From NCBI GenBank assembly GCA_903877125.1, contig CAIRCM010000079.1, forward strand, positions 1 through 64,000: 64,000 nt of DNA, read 5' to 3'. The notes under the pieces were generated by a model, which was not told the DNA's origin, did not search any database, and saw only the letters and a program-made list of their open reading frames with translations. Of the stretch, positions 41,535 to 51,586 are shown piece after piece. The first letter of the stretch is position 1. The number at the start of each line of letters is the position of its first letter. Both the position numbers and the translations under genes were made by a program. The DNA comes from an uncultured Acetobacteraceae bacterium (GTDB taxonomy: Bacteria > Pseudomonadota > Alphaproteobacteria > Acetobacterales > Acetobacteraceae).

Positions 41535-42222
41535 CGTTAAGGACCTGAACGCCTGGTACGGCGAAAGCCACATCCTCCACGGCGTCGACTTCAATGTTCA
41601 GGAGGGCGAAGTCGTCACCCTCCTCGGACGTAATGGCGCGGGCAAGACCACCACCATGAAGTCCATCATGGGACTCGTGCCCCGGCGCGAAGGTCATGTG
41701 GTGTTCAAGGGCGCCGAGACCATCGACATGATGCCAAACCAGATCGCCCGCACCGGGATCGCGATCTGCCCGGAGGAGCGCGGTATATTCGGCTCACTTT
41801 CGGTGACCGAAAACCTGATGCTCCCGCCGATCGTCGCGCCGGGCGGCCTGTCGGTGAACGAGATCTATACCCTGTTCCCCAATCTGAAAGAACGTGCCCG
41901 CACCGCGCACGGCACCCGTCTTTCCGGGGGGGAGCAGCAGATGCTGGCGATCGGCCGTATCCTGCGCACGGGCGCGAAAATGCTGCTGCTGGATGAGCCG
42001 ACCGAAGGCCTCGCACCCGTCATCGTCCAGCAGATCGGCCGCACCATCCGGGAAATCAAGGCACGCGGCTTCACCGTGCTGCTGGTTGAACAAAACTTCC
42101 GTTTCGCGGCCACGGTCGCGGACCGTCATTACGTGATGGAGCACGGCAAGATCATCGATATGATCGAAAATAAGCAGCTCGAAGCCAACATGGGCAAGCT
42201 GCACGAATACCTGGGAGTCTGA
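41527..42222 (+). CDS. livF: Liv-type ABC transporter ATP-binding protein (LivF)
   Basis: GRNGAGKTTTMKSIMGLVPRREG; LSGGEQQMLAIGRILRTGAKMLLLDEPTEGL. Confidence 0.93.
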   Translation: MLDVKDLNAWYGESHILHGVDFNVQEGEVVTLLGRNGAGKTTTMKSIMGLVPRREGHVVFKGAETIDMMPNQIARTGIAICPEERGIFGSLSVTENLMLPPIVAPGGLSVNEIYTLFPNLKERARTAHGTRLSGGEQQMLAIGRILRTGAKMLLLDEPTEGLAPVIVQQIGRTIREIKARGFTVLLVEQNFRFAATVADRHYVMEHGKIIDMIENKQLEANMGKLHEYLGV

Positions 42223-42258
42223 GACGTTCTCTCACACGACAGCATAGGATATGCGCTC

Positions 42259-43482
42259 ATGACCGTCTCCCGCAGAACTCTTCTCGCCAGCGCGACCGCC
42301 GCGGCCGGTGTCGCGCCCTTCGCACGTGCCCGCGCCCAAGCGCCGACCATCAAGATCGGCGTGCTCAACGACCAGTCCGGCCCCTATACCAACACTGGCG
42401 GCCTGACTTCGGTGATCTGCGCCAAGCAGGCCGTCGAGGAATTCGGCAACAAGGGCTTCAACGTCGAAGTCATCGCGGCCGATCACCAGAACAAACCCGA
42501 TCTCGCGGTGTCGATCGTGCGCCAGTGGTTCGACCGCGATGGCGTGGATATGCTGCTCGACGTACCCACATCGTCGGTGGCGCTGTCGGTGCAGTCGGTC
42601 GTGAAGGAAAAAAACAAGGTCTACCTGAACTCCGGCGCCGCGTCGTCGGCCCTGACCGGGGAGCAGTGCTCGCCCAACTTCATCCATTGGACCTACGACA
42701 CGTTCATGCTCGCCAAATCGACCGGCGGTGCGATGGTGAAGGCCGGCGGGGACAGCTGGTACTTCCTCACTGCCGATTATGCCTTCGGCAAGCAGTTGCA
42801 GGCCGACACAACGACGCTGGTGAAAGCCGCCGGCGGCGCGGTCAAAGGCGCGTCGCTGTATCCGTTCCCGGGCACGACCGATTTTTCGTCCTTTCTGGTT
42901 CAGGCGCAATCCAGCGGCGCCAAAGTGCTGGGCCTGTGCAACGCAGGCGGCGATACGGTGAACTCCATCAAGCAGGCGCATGAGTTCGGCCTGAGCAGCT
43001 CGATGAAAATCGCCGCGCTGCTGATGTTCATCACCGACGTCCATGCCCTGGGCCTGGAAACCGCCGCCGGCCTGAACCTGACGGAAAGCTTCTACTGGGA
43101 TATGAACGACCGCACGCGCGCATTCACCAACCGGGTGAAGGCGAAGACCCCGAATAACTGGCCCAACATGGTCCATGCCGGCTGCTACTCCGCCACCTTG
43201 CACTACCTGAAGGCCGTGCACGACATGGGCGCGGCCGAGGCCAAGAAGGACGGCATCGCCACGGTCAACCGCATGAAGGCCATGCCGGTCGAGGACGACT
43301 GCTTCGGCAGCACCAAGATCCGCGAAGACGGCCGCAACCTGACTCCCGCCTTCCTGTTCGAGGTCAAGAAGCCGTCCGAGAGCAAGGGCACCTGGGATTA
43401 CTTCAAGCTGATCGCCTCGCAGACCGGCGGCGAAGCTTACCGTCCGCTGGCCGACGGCCACTGCCCGTTCATCAAAGTCTGA
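42259..43482 (+). CDS. Liv-type substrate-binding protein, paralogue 1
   Basis: MTVSRRTLLASATAAAGVAPFARARAQAPTIKIGVLNDQSGPY. Confidence 0.93.
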   Translation: MTVSRRTLLASATAAAGVAPFARARAQAPTIKIGVLNDQSGPYTNTGGLTSVICAKQAVEEFGNKGFNVEVIAADHQNKPDLAVSIVRQWFDRDGVDMLLDVPTSSVALSVQSVVKEKNKVYLNSGAASSALTGEQCSPNFIHWTYDTFMLAKSTGGAMVKAGGDSWYFLTADYAFGKQLQADTTTLVKAAGGAVKGASLYPFPGTTDFSSFLVQAQSSGAKVLGLCNAGGDTVNSIKQAHEFGLSSSMKIAALLMFITDVHALGLETAAGLNLTESFYWDMNDRTRAFTNRVKAKTPNNWPNMVHAGCYSATLHYLKAVHDMGAAEAKKDGIATVNRMKAMPVEDDCFGSTKIREDGRNLTPAFLFEVKKPSESKGTWDYFKLIASQTGGEAYRPLADGHCPFIKV

Positions 43483-43499
43483 TCGAAGGGGGCGGCGCC

Positions 43500-44723
43500 A
43501 TGACCATTTCCCGTCGTACACTGCTCGCCAGTGCGACCGCCGCTGGCGCCGCTCCCCTCGCTCGCGCTCGGGCGCAAACGCCGACCATCAAGATCGGCGT
43601 GCTGAACGACCTTTCGGGACCATACATCAACACGACCGGCGTGAACTCCGTCGTCTGCGCCAAGCAGGCGGTGGAGGAATTCGCCGCGCAAAAGGGCCTG
43701 AATGTCGAGGTGATCTCCGCCGATCATCAGAACAAGCCCGACCTCGCGGTCTCCATCGCGCGCCAGTGGTTCGACAACGACGGTGTCGACGTTCTGCTCG
43801 ACGTGCCGTCCTCGGGCGTGGCGCTCGCCCTGCAACCCGTCGTGCGCGAGAAGAACAAGGTCTACCTCAACATCAGTGCCGCCTCCTCGGCGCTGACCGG
43901 GGAGCAGTGCTCGCCCAATTTCGTCCATTGGATTTTCGACACTTATATGCTGTCCCGGTCCACCGGCGGGGCGATGGTGATGGACGGCGGCGACACTTGG
44001 TACTTCATCACCGCCGATTATGCCTTCGGCCGGCAGTTGGAAGCCGACACCACCGCCGTGATCCAAAAGGCCGGCGGCAAGGTGCTCGGCTCGGCACGCT
44101 ACCCTTTCCCCGGAACAACCGATTTCGCGCCTTATCTGGCGCAGGCGCGGGCCAGCGGCGCGATCGTCCTCGGCCTGGCGAATGCCGGCGCCGACACCAT
44201 CAACGTGATCAAGCAGGCAGCGCAAACCGGCCTGATCGAAAAGATGGAACCGGCCGCGATGTTGATGTTCATCGACGACGTGCACGCTGTGGGGCTGGCC
44301 GTGGCACAGGGGCTGAACCTGACGGAAAGCTTCTATTGGGACATGAACGAGGGTACGCGAGCCTTCACCAAGCGGGTTCTGCCGAAACTGCCGAAAAACT
44401 ACCCGAACAGCGTTCATGCCGGCTGCTATTCGGCCACGCTTCATTACCTTAAAGCCGTGGCGGACATGGGCGCCGCCGCTGCCAAAAAGGACGGTGTCGC
44501 CGCTGTCGAGCGCATGAAGGCCAAACCCGTCGAAGATGACGCGTTCGGCACTTCGAAAATCCGCGCGGACGGCCGAAACATGGTGCCCGCCTATCTGTTC
44601 GAGGTCAAAAAGCCGTCCGATAGCAAAGGGCCCTGGGACTACTATCACCTGAGGGCGACAACACGCGGCGAAGAAGCCTATCGCCCGTTGGCCGACGGCC
44701 ACTGCCCCTTCATCAAGGCCTAA
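43500..44723 (+). CDS. Liv-type substrate-binding protein, paralogue 2
   Basis: MTISRRTLLASATAAGAAPLARARAQTPTIKIGVLNDLSGPY; tandem paralogue of 42259. Confidence 0.93.
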   Translation: MTISRRTLLASATAAGAAPLARARAQTPTIKIGVLNDLSGPYINTTGVNSVVCAKQAVEEFAAQKGLNVEVISADHQNKPDLAVSIARQWFDNDGVDVLLDVPSSGVALALQPVVREKNKVYLNISAASSALTGEQCSPNFVHWIFDTYMLSRSTGGAMVMDGGDTWYFITADYAFGRQLEADTTAVIQKAGGKVLGSARYPFPGTTDFAPYLAQARASGAIVLGLANAGADTINVIKQAAQTGLIEKMEPAAMLMFIDDVHAVGLAVAQGLNLTESFYWDMNEGTRAFTKRVLPKLPKNYPNSVHAGCYSATLHYLKAVADMGAAAAKKDGVAAVERMKAKPVEDDAFGTSKIRADGRNMVPAYLFEVKKPSDSKGPWDYYHLRATTRGEEAYRPLADGHCPFIKA

Positions 44724-44758
44724 AGCCTACTATACCAAGACCGGAGGTTCCGCGTTTC

Positions 44759-45673
44759 ATGCAGGCGATCTTGAGTTACAGCTTCTCGTTTTTCGGGACC
44801 AACGTGACGATCGCTGCCCTATTGGGGCAGGGCACGTTGGGCTTGATCAACGGGGCGTTCTACGCCTGCCTTTCGCTGGGCCTCGCGGTCATCTTCGGGA
44901 TGCTGAACATCATCAACTTCGCCCACGGCGCATTGTTCATGATGGGAGCATTCGCATCCTGGATGCTGCTCAATTATCTCGGCATCGGCTATTTCCCGTC
45001 GCTGATCCTGTCCCCGCTCCTGGTGGGGCTGTTCGGCATCTTCCTGGAAAAGACCATCATCAGCCGCCTCTACAAGCTCGATCACCTGTACGGGCTGCTG
45101 CTGACCTTCGGTCTGGCGCTGGTGATCCAGGGCCTGTTCCGTAACTACTACGGCTCCTCGGGCCTGCCCTATCAGATCCCGCACGTGCTCCAGGGCGCGA
45201 CCTATATCGGCTTCATGTATATGCCGAACTATCGCGGCTGGGTGGTTCTGGCGGCATTGTTCGTCTGCCTCGCGACCTGGGCCATCATCGAAAAGACCTC
45301 GTTGGGTGCCACGCTTCGGGCAGCGACCGAAAATGCACCGCTTGTGCAGGCCTTCGGCGTCAACGTCCCGCGCCTGATCACCCTGACCTATGGTGGCGGC
45401 ATCGCGTTGGCCGCGTTCGCCGGCGTGCTCGCGGCACCGATCTACTCGGTCAACCCGAACATGGGCGACAATTTCATCAACATCGTCTTCGCCGTGGTGG
45501 TGATCGGCGGCATGGGTTCGATCATGGGATCGATCGTCACCGGCTTCGCCCTTGGCGTGATCGAGGGTATGACCAAGGTCGTCTACCCCCAGGCCTCCGC
45601 CACCGTCGTATTCGTGGTCATGGTCATTGTGCTGCTGACGAAGCCGCGCGGCCTGTTCGGAAAGGCCGCCTGA
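44759..45673 (+). CDS. livH: Liv-type permease (LivH)
   Basis: LGLINGAFYACLSLGLAVIFGMLNIINFAHGALFMMGAF. Confidence 0.94.
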   Translation: MQAILSYSFSFFGTNVTIAALLGQGTLGLINGAFYACLSLGLAVIFGMLNIINFAHGALFMMGAFASWMLLNYLGIGYFPSLILSPLLVGLFGIFLEKTIISRLYKLDHLYGLLLTFGLALVIQGLFRNYYGSSGLPYQIPHVLQGATYIGFMYMPNYRGWVVLAALFVCLATWAIIEKTSLGATLRAATENAPLVQAFGVNVPRLITLTYGGGIALAAFAGVLAAPIYSVNPNMGDNFINIVFAVVVIGGMGSIMGSIVTGFALGVIEGMTKVVYPQASATVVFVVMVIVLLTKPRGLFGKAA

Positions 45674-45674
45674 T

Positions 45675-46607
45675 ATGTTCGGATTCTCTCGCCCACAGCT
45701 CATCGCCTTCCTCGCGATGGTCGCTCTGATCGTCATCTGTCCCTTTATCCTCTACCCCGTCTTCCTGATGCGGGTGCTGACGACGGCGTTGTTCGCCTGC
45801 GCGTTCAACCTGATGATCGGCTATGTCGGCCTGCTGTCCTTCGGACAGGCTGCCTTCTACGGCATGGGCGCCTACGTCTCGGCCTGGACCATCAAGAACT
45901 GGCATGTCGATGCATCCATCGCCATCGCGCTGGGCGGCCTGACCGGCGGCGTACTCGGTCTGGCACTCGGCTATCTCGCGATCCGCCGCTCCGGCATCTA
46001 TTTCGCCATGATCACCCTGGCGTTGGCGCAGATGGTCTACTTCTTCTGCCTGGAAGCGCCCTTCACCGGCGGCGAAGACGGCATCCAGCAGGTACCCCGC
46101 GGCTTCCTGTTCGGTTTCATCGACCTGTCCAAAGACATGACGATGTATTGGCTGGTCGCGGCGGTCTTCCTCGGCGGCTTCCTGCTGATCCACCGCATCA
46201 TCCACTCCCCCTTCGGCCAAGTGCTGAAAGGGATCCGGGAAAATGAGCCGCGCACGACCTCCCTCGGCTATCGCACCGACGATTACAAGCTGATCGCCTT
46301 CGTGCTGTCCTGCACGCTCGCCGGTGTCGCTGGCGGAACCAAGGCGCTGGTCTTCGGCATCGCAACGCTGACCGACGTGAACTCCAGCACCTCCGGCGAG
46401 ATTGTGTTGACGACACTGCTCGGCGGGTTGGGTACCGTGTTCGGCCCGGCCGTGGGCGCGGTCGTGATCACCACGATGGAGAATTACCTCGCACAGATGG
46501 GTGCCTGGGTGACGGTGATCCAGGGGGCAATCTTCATGTTCTGCGTGCTCTCGTTCCGCCGCGGAATTCTGGGGGAAATCGGCAATCTGCTGAAGATCAA
46601 GCTGTAG
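45675..46607 (+). CDS. livM: Liv-type permease (LivM)
   Basis: FACAFNLMIGYVGLLSFGQAAFYGMGAY. Confidence 0.94.
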   Translation: MFGFSRPQLIAFLAMVALIVICPFILYPVFLMRVLTTALFACAFNLMIGYVGLLSFGQAAFYGMGAYVSAWTIKNWHVDASIAIALGGLTGGVLGLALGYLAIRRSGIYFAMITLALAQMVYFFCLEAPFTGGEDGIQQVPRGFLFGFIDLSKDMTMYWLVAAVFLGGFLLIHRIIHSPFGQVLKGIRENEPRTTSLGYRTDDYKLIAFVLSCTLAGVAGGTKALVFGIATLTDVNSSTSGEIVLTTLLGGLGTVFGPAVGAVVITTMENYLAQMGAWVTVIQGAIFMFCVLSFRRGILGEIGNLLKIKL

Positions 46608-46616
46608 CGCTGGGGT

Positions 46617-46640
46617 CCCCGCTTCCCGAAGCGGGGGTTT
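46617..46640 (+). terminator. Hairpin CCCCGCTT-CCCG-AAGCGGGG then GTTT
   Basis: Perfect 8-bp stem immediately after livM. Confidence 0.75.
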
Positions 46641-46675
46641 CGTCCTAAGCCCGCGTCCGGATACCGGAACCGCGC

Positions 46676-47974
46676 ATGACTGCCACGCTCCCCCTTCCGC
46701 CTTCCGACACTGAAGCCCGCCAGGAGCTTTTCCGGTACCGCGCCTTCGCCACCGGCCTCCTGGTCCTGATGGCGCTCCTGACCCTGTGCGCCTACGGCAT
46801 ACCGGCAGCATACTGGCCAAACGACTACGTCCGAGCGCTGCTCGGCGCCGCGGCAAAGGCCGGCTTCGTGGGCGGCATCGCCGATTGGTTCGCCGTCACC
46901 TCGCTGTTTCGCCACCCCCTCGGCATTCCCATCCCCCACACGGCCATCATCCCACAGCAGAAAGAGCGCCTCGGTCTCGCCCTCGGCCGCTTCGTCGCGA
47001 CCCACGTGTTCACCGAAAAGGACATCGCGGCGATGCTGGGCAAACTCGATCTGCCCGGCATTCTCGCGCGCTTCCTCGCCGATCCCGCGGCATCCCGCCC
47101 CTTGGCACTCACTCTCGCCGGGGCCTTGCCGAAAGTGCTGGCAACGGTGGAGGACGGCCGGGCGCGGCGCGTGGTGGCGCGCATGGTGCCACGGATCATG
47201 GGCGGCGCCGGCGGCAGCAGGGTGATCGCCCGAGCCCTGCATGGCCTCGTCGATGGCGGCCGGCATCAGGAAGTGTTCGGCTTCATCCTGACGCAACTCA
47301 AAACCCTGATCGCCAGCCGCGAGGAAGCCCTGCGCCACGCCATCGAAGAGCGCGTGCGCGAACAAGGCGGCCGCTTGGTCGGTTGGGCGCTCGGCGCCTC
47401 CATCGCCCGGCGCGTCCTGGCGACATTGACGACAGAACTCGACAAAATGGGACCGGACGGATCCGAATTGCGGGAGGCGTTCGACGTTTGGGTCCGTACC
47501 GAGATCCAGAAGATGGAGGAAGACCCGAACCGCGCCACGGAACTCGGGATGGCCGTGCGCGGCGTCGTGGCGCACGAAACGGTGCAAGCGTGGCTTTGGG
47601 ACATTTGGGCCCGCCTGCGCCATGCGTTGGAGGCCGACGCCGCGAAGCCAAACGGCCGCACCATCGCCTATCTGGAAGAAGCCCTGCAGACCCTGGGCAC
47701 AACCCTGGCAACCGATCCAGCGACTCGGACCCGAGTCGACGCAGCGGCCGAGGGCATCGTCCGCACGCTGCTGCCCAGCGCGCAGCAGGGCCTGTCGGCG
47801 TTCATCGCCCAGGTCGTGGCAAGCTGGGACGCCGCGACCGTCGTGGAGAAGCTGGAACTGCGCGTCGGCAAGGACCTGCAATATGTGCGGGTCAACGGCA
47901 CCCTGGTCGGCTTTCTGGCGGGCGGGGCGCTCTACGCGGTGCTGCGCGCGGCATTCGGTACCGGCGGGTTTTAA
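46676..47974 (+). CDS. DUF445 family membrane protein
   Basis: AAKAGFVGGIADWFAVTSLFRHPLGIPIPHTAIIPQQKERLG. Confidence 0.93.
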   Translation: MTATLPLPPSDTEARQELFRYRAFATGLLVLMALLTLCAYGIPAAYWPNDYVRALLGAAAKAGFVGGIADWFAVTSLFRHPLGIPIPHTAIIPQQKERLGLALGRFVATHVFTEKDIAAMLGKLDLPGILARFLADPAASRPLALTLAGALPKVLATVEDGRARRVVARMVPRIMGGAGGSRVIARALHGLVDGGRHQEVFGFILTQLKTLIASREEALRHAIEERVREQGGRLVGWALGASIARRVLATLTTELDKMGPDGSELREAFDVWVRTEIQKMEEDPNRATELGMAVRGVVAHETVQAWLWDIWARLRHALEADAAKPNGRTIAYLEEALQTLGTTLATDPATRTRVDAAAEGIVRTLLPSAQQGLSAFIAQVVASWDAATVVEKLELRVGKDLQYVRVNGTLVGFLAGGALYAVLRAAFGTGGF

Positions 47975-48204
47975 TCCCGCGTCACGGCCCTGACACCGAT
48001 GACCTGACGCAGATTGCCCTCGACCAGATGCACCATCTCCTGCGGCATGGCCCCCATGGCGATGGCAACAGACACGGAATCATCGGACCGAACGGCCTGC
48101 AAATGATCAGGCACGAGGTCGCGGCGGGCGAAGGGCTGTAACAAGCGGGGCAAAAGACCGGGCGACGCGTCAGCGTCAACACGGAAGCGAACGGCGGCGA
48201 ACAT
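47971..48204 (-). CDS. Small ACT-like domain protein
   Basis: MFAAVRFRVDADASPGLLPRLLQPFARRDLVPDHLQAV resembles an acetolactate-synthase small-subunit-like ACT fold; CTGGAG SD upstream. Confidence 0.65.
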   Translation of the reverse strand: MFAAVRFRVDADASPGLLPRLLQPFARRDLVPDHLQAVRSDDSVSVAIAMGAMPQEMVHLVEGNLRQVIGVRAVTRD

Positions 48205-48409
48205 AGGCCAATACTCCAGACACAAACACGAAAAAGCGGGTAAACCCCGGCTGCTCAGGCAGCCGGGTCGCTAATTCGCATCGTGCGGACGGTCGCGCTC
48301 ATGCCGACATCATACGCATGCAAATCATCGCGGTCCAGCGGGAAGCACACTTGCGCATCGGCCGGCCACGGCGTTCTTCTATGGTCCTGCCTTCCAGGAG
48401 CCTGCTTCG

Positions 48410-49450
48410 ATGATCCGCCTGTCCGTGCTTGACCAGTCGACCGTGGTGACCGGGCGCTCCCCCGCCACCTCCATCCGCGAAAGCATCCGCCTGGCCCAGC
48501 ACTGCGAGGCCTTGGGCTATCATCGCTACTGGTGCGCCGAGCATCATAACTCCGACAGTCAGGCGGGCACCGCGCCCGAGATTCTGATCGCCGCCATCGC
48601 CGCCACCACGACATCGATCCGGGTCGGCTCCGCCGGCGTGATGCTGCCGCACTATTCGGCATTGAAGGTGGCAGAGCAGTTTCGCGTGCTGGACGCCATC
48701 GCGCCCGGGCGAATCGATCTTGGACTGGGCCGCGCGCCGGGATCGGATGGGCGCACGGCCTATGCGCTCAACCCCCGAGCGGAAACCGCGGCGGATCAGT
48801 TCCCGGCCCAGGTGCGCGATCTCCAGCATTGGATCGCCGGCGAAAAACTGGTCGAAGGCCACCCTTTCCGCGATATCCGCGCTCAGCCTCAGGGCCCCGA
48901 GCGCCCGGAAATCTGGATCCTCGGCAGTTCGGACTACGGCGCGCAGGTCGCCGCCTATTTCGGCCTGCCCTTCTGCTACGCCCATTTCATCGGCGATGGT
49001 CAGGGCGCGGATCAGGCTTTCACGCTCTACCGCGAAGGCTATCGGCCGAGCGAGGCGCATCCCGAACCGCACGGAGCGGTGTGCGTATGGGGGATGGCGG
49101 CGGAAACCGAGGATGAGGCCGCCCGCTTGTTCTCCTCGCGGGCACTTCAGCGGTTGCGCCGCGATCGCGGCGAGTTCTCCGCCCTGCCCTCCCCCGAAGA
49201 AGCCACCGCCTACCCCTACACCGACGGCGAACTGGCCCGGGTCGAGCGCATCAAGTCGCGCGCCTTCTTCGGCACCCCAGCAGCGGTCGGCACGAAGCTG
49301 CGCGCATTGGCCGCCGAATATCAGGTGGAGGAAATCGCCGTTCTCACCACGCTTCATGACCCGGAGGCGCGGCGCAGGTCATATACGCTGCTGGCAGCGG
49401 AGTTCGGCTTAACGCCGCCGAACCCAGTAAATCGTGCGGCCGGTGTTTGA
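48410..49450 (+). CDS. LLM-class flavin-dependent oxidoreductase
   Basis: LSVLDQSTVVTGRSPATSIRESIRLAQHCEALGYHRYWCAEHHN. Confidence 0.94.
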   Translation: MIRLSVLDQSTVVTGRSPATSIRESIRLAQHCEALGYHRYWCAEHHNSDSQAGTAPEILIAAIAATTTSIRVGSAGVMLPHYSALKVAEQFRVLDAIAPGRIDLGLGRAPGSDGRTAYALNPRAETAADQFPAQVRDLQHWIAGEKLVEGHPFRDIRAQPQGPERPEIWILGSSDYGAQVAAYFGLPFCYAHFIGDGQGADQAFTLYREGYRPSEAHPEPHGAVCVWGMAAETEDEAARLFSSRALQRLRRDRGEFSALPSPEEATAYPYTDGELARVERIKSRAFFGTPAAVGTKLRALAAEYQVEEIAVLTTLHDPEARRRSYTLLAAEFGLTPPNPVNRAAGV

Positions 49451-49708
49451 TCCACCGCTCCGCCACATCTGATAGCGGAACACGCCATAGGCGACAGCAG
49501 CGGCGATCAGCGCGACCGGGATCATGAACGCCAGCAGCCACAGCGCGGCCAAAGCCACGGCGCAAGCCACGGCGCAAGCCACGGCAATCGCAGCGACGGC
49601 CGCCGACCAGATCATCACCTTCGTACCAAAGGGCACGCGCGGCGGCTGGGGCGGATCAACGAATTCGCCCTCGATGGTCATTTCCAAAATCGGCGGCTTC
49701 TGGGTCAT
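49409..49708 (-). CDS. Small two-TM hypothetical protein
   Basis: MTQKPPILEMTIEGEFVDPPQPPRVPFGTKVMIWSAAVAAIAVACAVACAVALAALWLL; 3' end overlaps the LLM gene by 42 nt. Confidence 0.65.
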   Translation of the reverse strand: MTQKPPILEMTIEGEFVDPPQPPRVPFGTKVMIWSAAVAAIAVACAVACAVALAALWLLAFMIPVALIAAAVAYGVFRYQMWRSGGSNTGRTIYWVRRR

Positions 49709-49919
49709 AAGCAGAAAATGGGCGGTCCCGTCGGGTTGTTCAAGCCCCAGGGCAGCCCCCACGGGGTGCCGTAACGGCAGGAACGGTCCTGTGGCGCGTT
49801 TCCGGCCGACCAATCCTGCACGCCCACCGGGCCATCGACGGAAAACGGGCAAAAGTCCTGTTGTGACCCCCGCTGCGTTCGGCGTAGCTTACCCGCAAGT
49901 AGCAAACGGAGGACCAAGG

Positions 49920-51131
49920 ATGAGCCAGGCCACGACCATCAATCCCCCCAATCTCTGGCGCCTCGAAACGCCCGGGCACGCCGGGTGGCCCCGCACCGCT
50001 CGGGTGGAGGACCCGCGCAAATACTTCATGGTCTCCACCGACAGCCATGCGAACGAGCCCGCCGACCTCTGGGTGACGCGCCTGCCGGTGCAGTATCGCG
50101 ACCGCGCCCCACGCATCATCACCGACGAAAAGGGTGTGCAGTGGCGCTATACCGAGGGCTATCGCCCCGACCGCGTCCGCGTCATGAGCTTCGAGGGCGA
50201 GGACTGGCTGCGCGCCCAATCCGGCGCGGTGGTGGCGGATCGCATCCGCGACAACCGCGGCGACGGTGTGGATGTCGAGATCATCTTCCCCAACAAGGGC
50301 CTGGCGATGTGGGCGACGCCCGATCCGGTGTTCTCCAACGCGCAATGCAAGGTGTGGAACGAATGGTCGTGGGAACAATTCGGTGCGCATCCTGACTCCA
50401 TGCTGCCCGTCGCCGCGATCGCCACCGGCGACTTGCCCGGCGCGATGGCGGAGATCGAACGGGTCGCCAAGGTGGGTTTCCGTGCGCTGACGCTGCCATG
50501 CAAACCGATCTGGGGTGGGCACGATGTGGATCATGTGAACTACAACCTGCCGCATTTCGATCCGATGTGGGCGCTGATCGAGGAATGCAACCTGCCCATT
50601 ACATTCCACGTCTCCACCGGCCGCGATCCGCGGGCGGCGCGCGGGAATGGTGGGGCGGTGATCAACTATGTGACGCATTCGCTCTGCCCGACGATCGAAC
50701 CGGTGGCGAATCTCTGTGCCTCCGGCGTGCTGGAGCGGTTCAAGAAGCTGCGGTTCGCCACCATCGAGGCCGGCATCGGCTGGATTCCCTGGCTGCTGGA
50801 CGCCATGGATGAGGCGTACCGAAAGCACCACATGTGGGTGCGCCCGAAGTTACAGGGCCTGCCCAGCGACTATTATCGGGCGCACGGTTTCGCATCGTTC
50901 CAGGAGGATCCTTCGGGGCTGGCCTTGGCTGAGAAATGGGGCCTGGACGAATGCTTCATGTGGGCCAACGACTATCCGCATCACGAGGGCACTTGGCCGC
51001 ACTCCGCGGAGGCGATCGAGCGCACCATGCCAGGCCTGACCGATGGGCAACGCGCAAGAATCCTCGGGCTGAATGCCGCGAAGTTGTTTGGGATCGAAGT
51101 GCCGGCGCATCAGCGGTTGGACGCGCAGTAG
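49920..51131 (+). CDS. Amidohydrolase family protein (decarboxylase-like TIM barrel)
   Basis: FMVSTDSHANEPADLW, GLDECFMWANDYPHHEGTWP. Confidence 0.9.
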   Translation: MSQATTINPPNLWRLETPGHAGWPRTARVEDPRKYFMVSTDSHANEPADLWVTRLPVQYRDRAPRIITDEKGVQWRYTEGYRPDRVRVMSFEGEDWLRAQSGAVVADRIRDNRGDGVDVEIIFPNKGLAMWATPDPVFSNAQCKVWNEWSWEQFGAHPDSMLPVAAIATGDLPGAMAEIERVAKVGFRALTLPCKPIWGGHDVDHVNYNLPHFDPMWALIEECNLPITFHVSTGRDPRAARGNGGAVINYVTHSLCPTIEPVANLCASGVLERFKKLRFATIEAGIGWIPWLLDAMDEAYRKHHMWVRPKLQGLPSDYYRAHGFASFQEDPSGLALAEKWGLDECFMWANDYPHHEGTWPHSAEAIERTMPGLTDGQRARILGLNAAKLFGIEVPAHQRLDAQ

Positions 51132-51144
51132 GTTTGGGCGCCGT

Positions 51145-51186
51145 GGTCCGCCCTCGGGCGGGCCGCGGCGGACTGCCGTTTTTTTA
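51145..51186 (+). terminator. GC-rich hairpin followed by T-run
   Basis: GTCCGCCCTCGGGCGGGCCGCGGCGGAC then CCGTTTTTTT. Confidence 0.6.
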
Positions 51187-51217
51187 ACTGGAAGGCACGA
51201 AAACACGAAGGGTTGGA

Positions 51218-51586
51218 CTAACGGACCATTCGGACTATGCCGTCTTTCATGGTGGCGGAATGGAAGTTGAGCAGAAGCCCTATGCCGTAGCCGCCGACGC
51301 GCATGTAGGTCAGCAATTGTGACCGATGCACCGGAAGCACCTGCTGTACAGCTTTAATTTCAACGATGACGGCACTTTCCACGATCAGGTCGAGGCGGTA
51401 ACCACAACCGAGATCGACGTCTTTGTATCGCGCGGGCAAATCAACCTGGCGCGCGAAGCCAAGGCCGCGCAGCCCCAATTCATGAGCCAAAGCACGCTCG
51501 TAGAACGATTCAAGCAACCCGGGTCCAAGTGCCCGATGCACCTCGATCGCTGCCCCGATCACCGCATGGCTGACAACGTCGAACAT
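51218..51586 (-). CDS. GxxExxY family protein
   Basis: IGAAIEVHRALGPGLLESFYERALAHEL; YRLDLIVESAVIVEIKAVQ. Confidence 0.92.
   Translation of the reverse strand: MFDVVSHAVIGAAIEVHRALGPGLLESFYERALAHELGLRGLGFARQVDLPARYKDVDLGCGYRLDLIVESAVIVEIKAVQQVLPVHRSQLLTYMRVGGYGIGLLLNFHSATMKDGIVRMVR

Noticed and set aside
42232-44702. Two >400-aa minus-strand ORFs antisense to the SBP pair
   Set aside because: They resemble each other only because the sense genes are paralogues; shadow frames.
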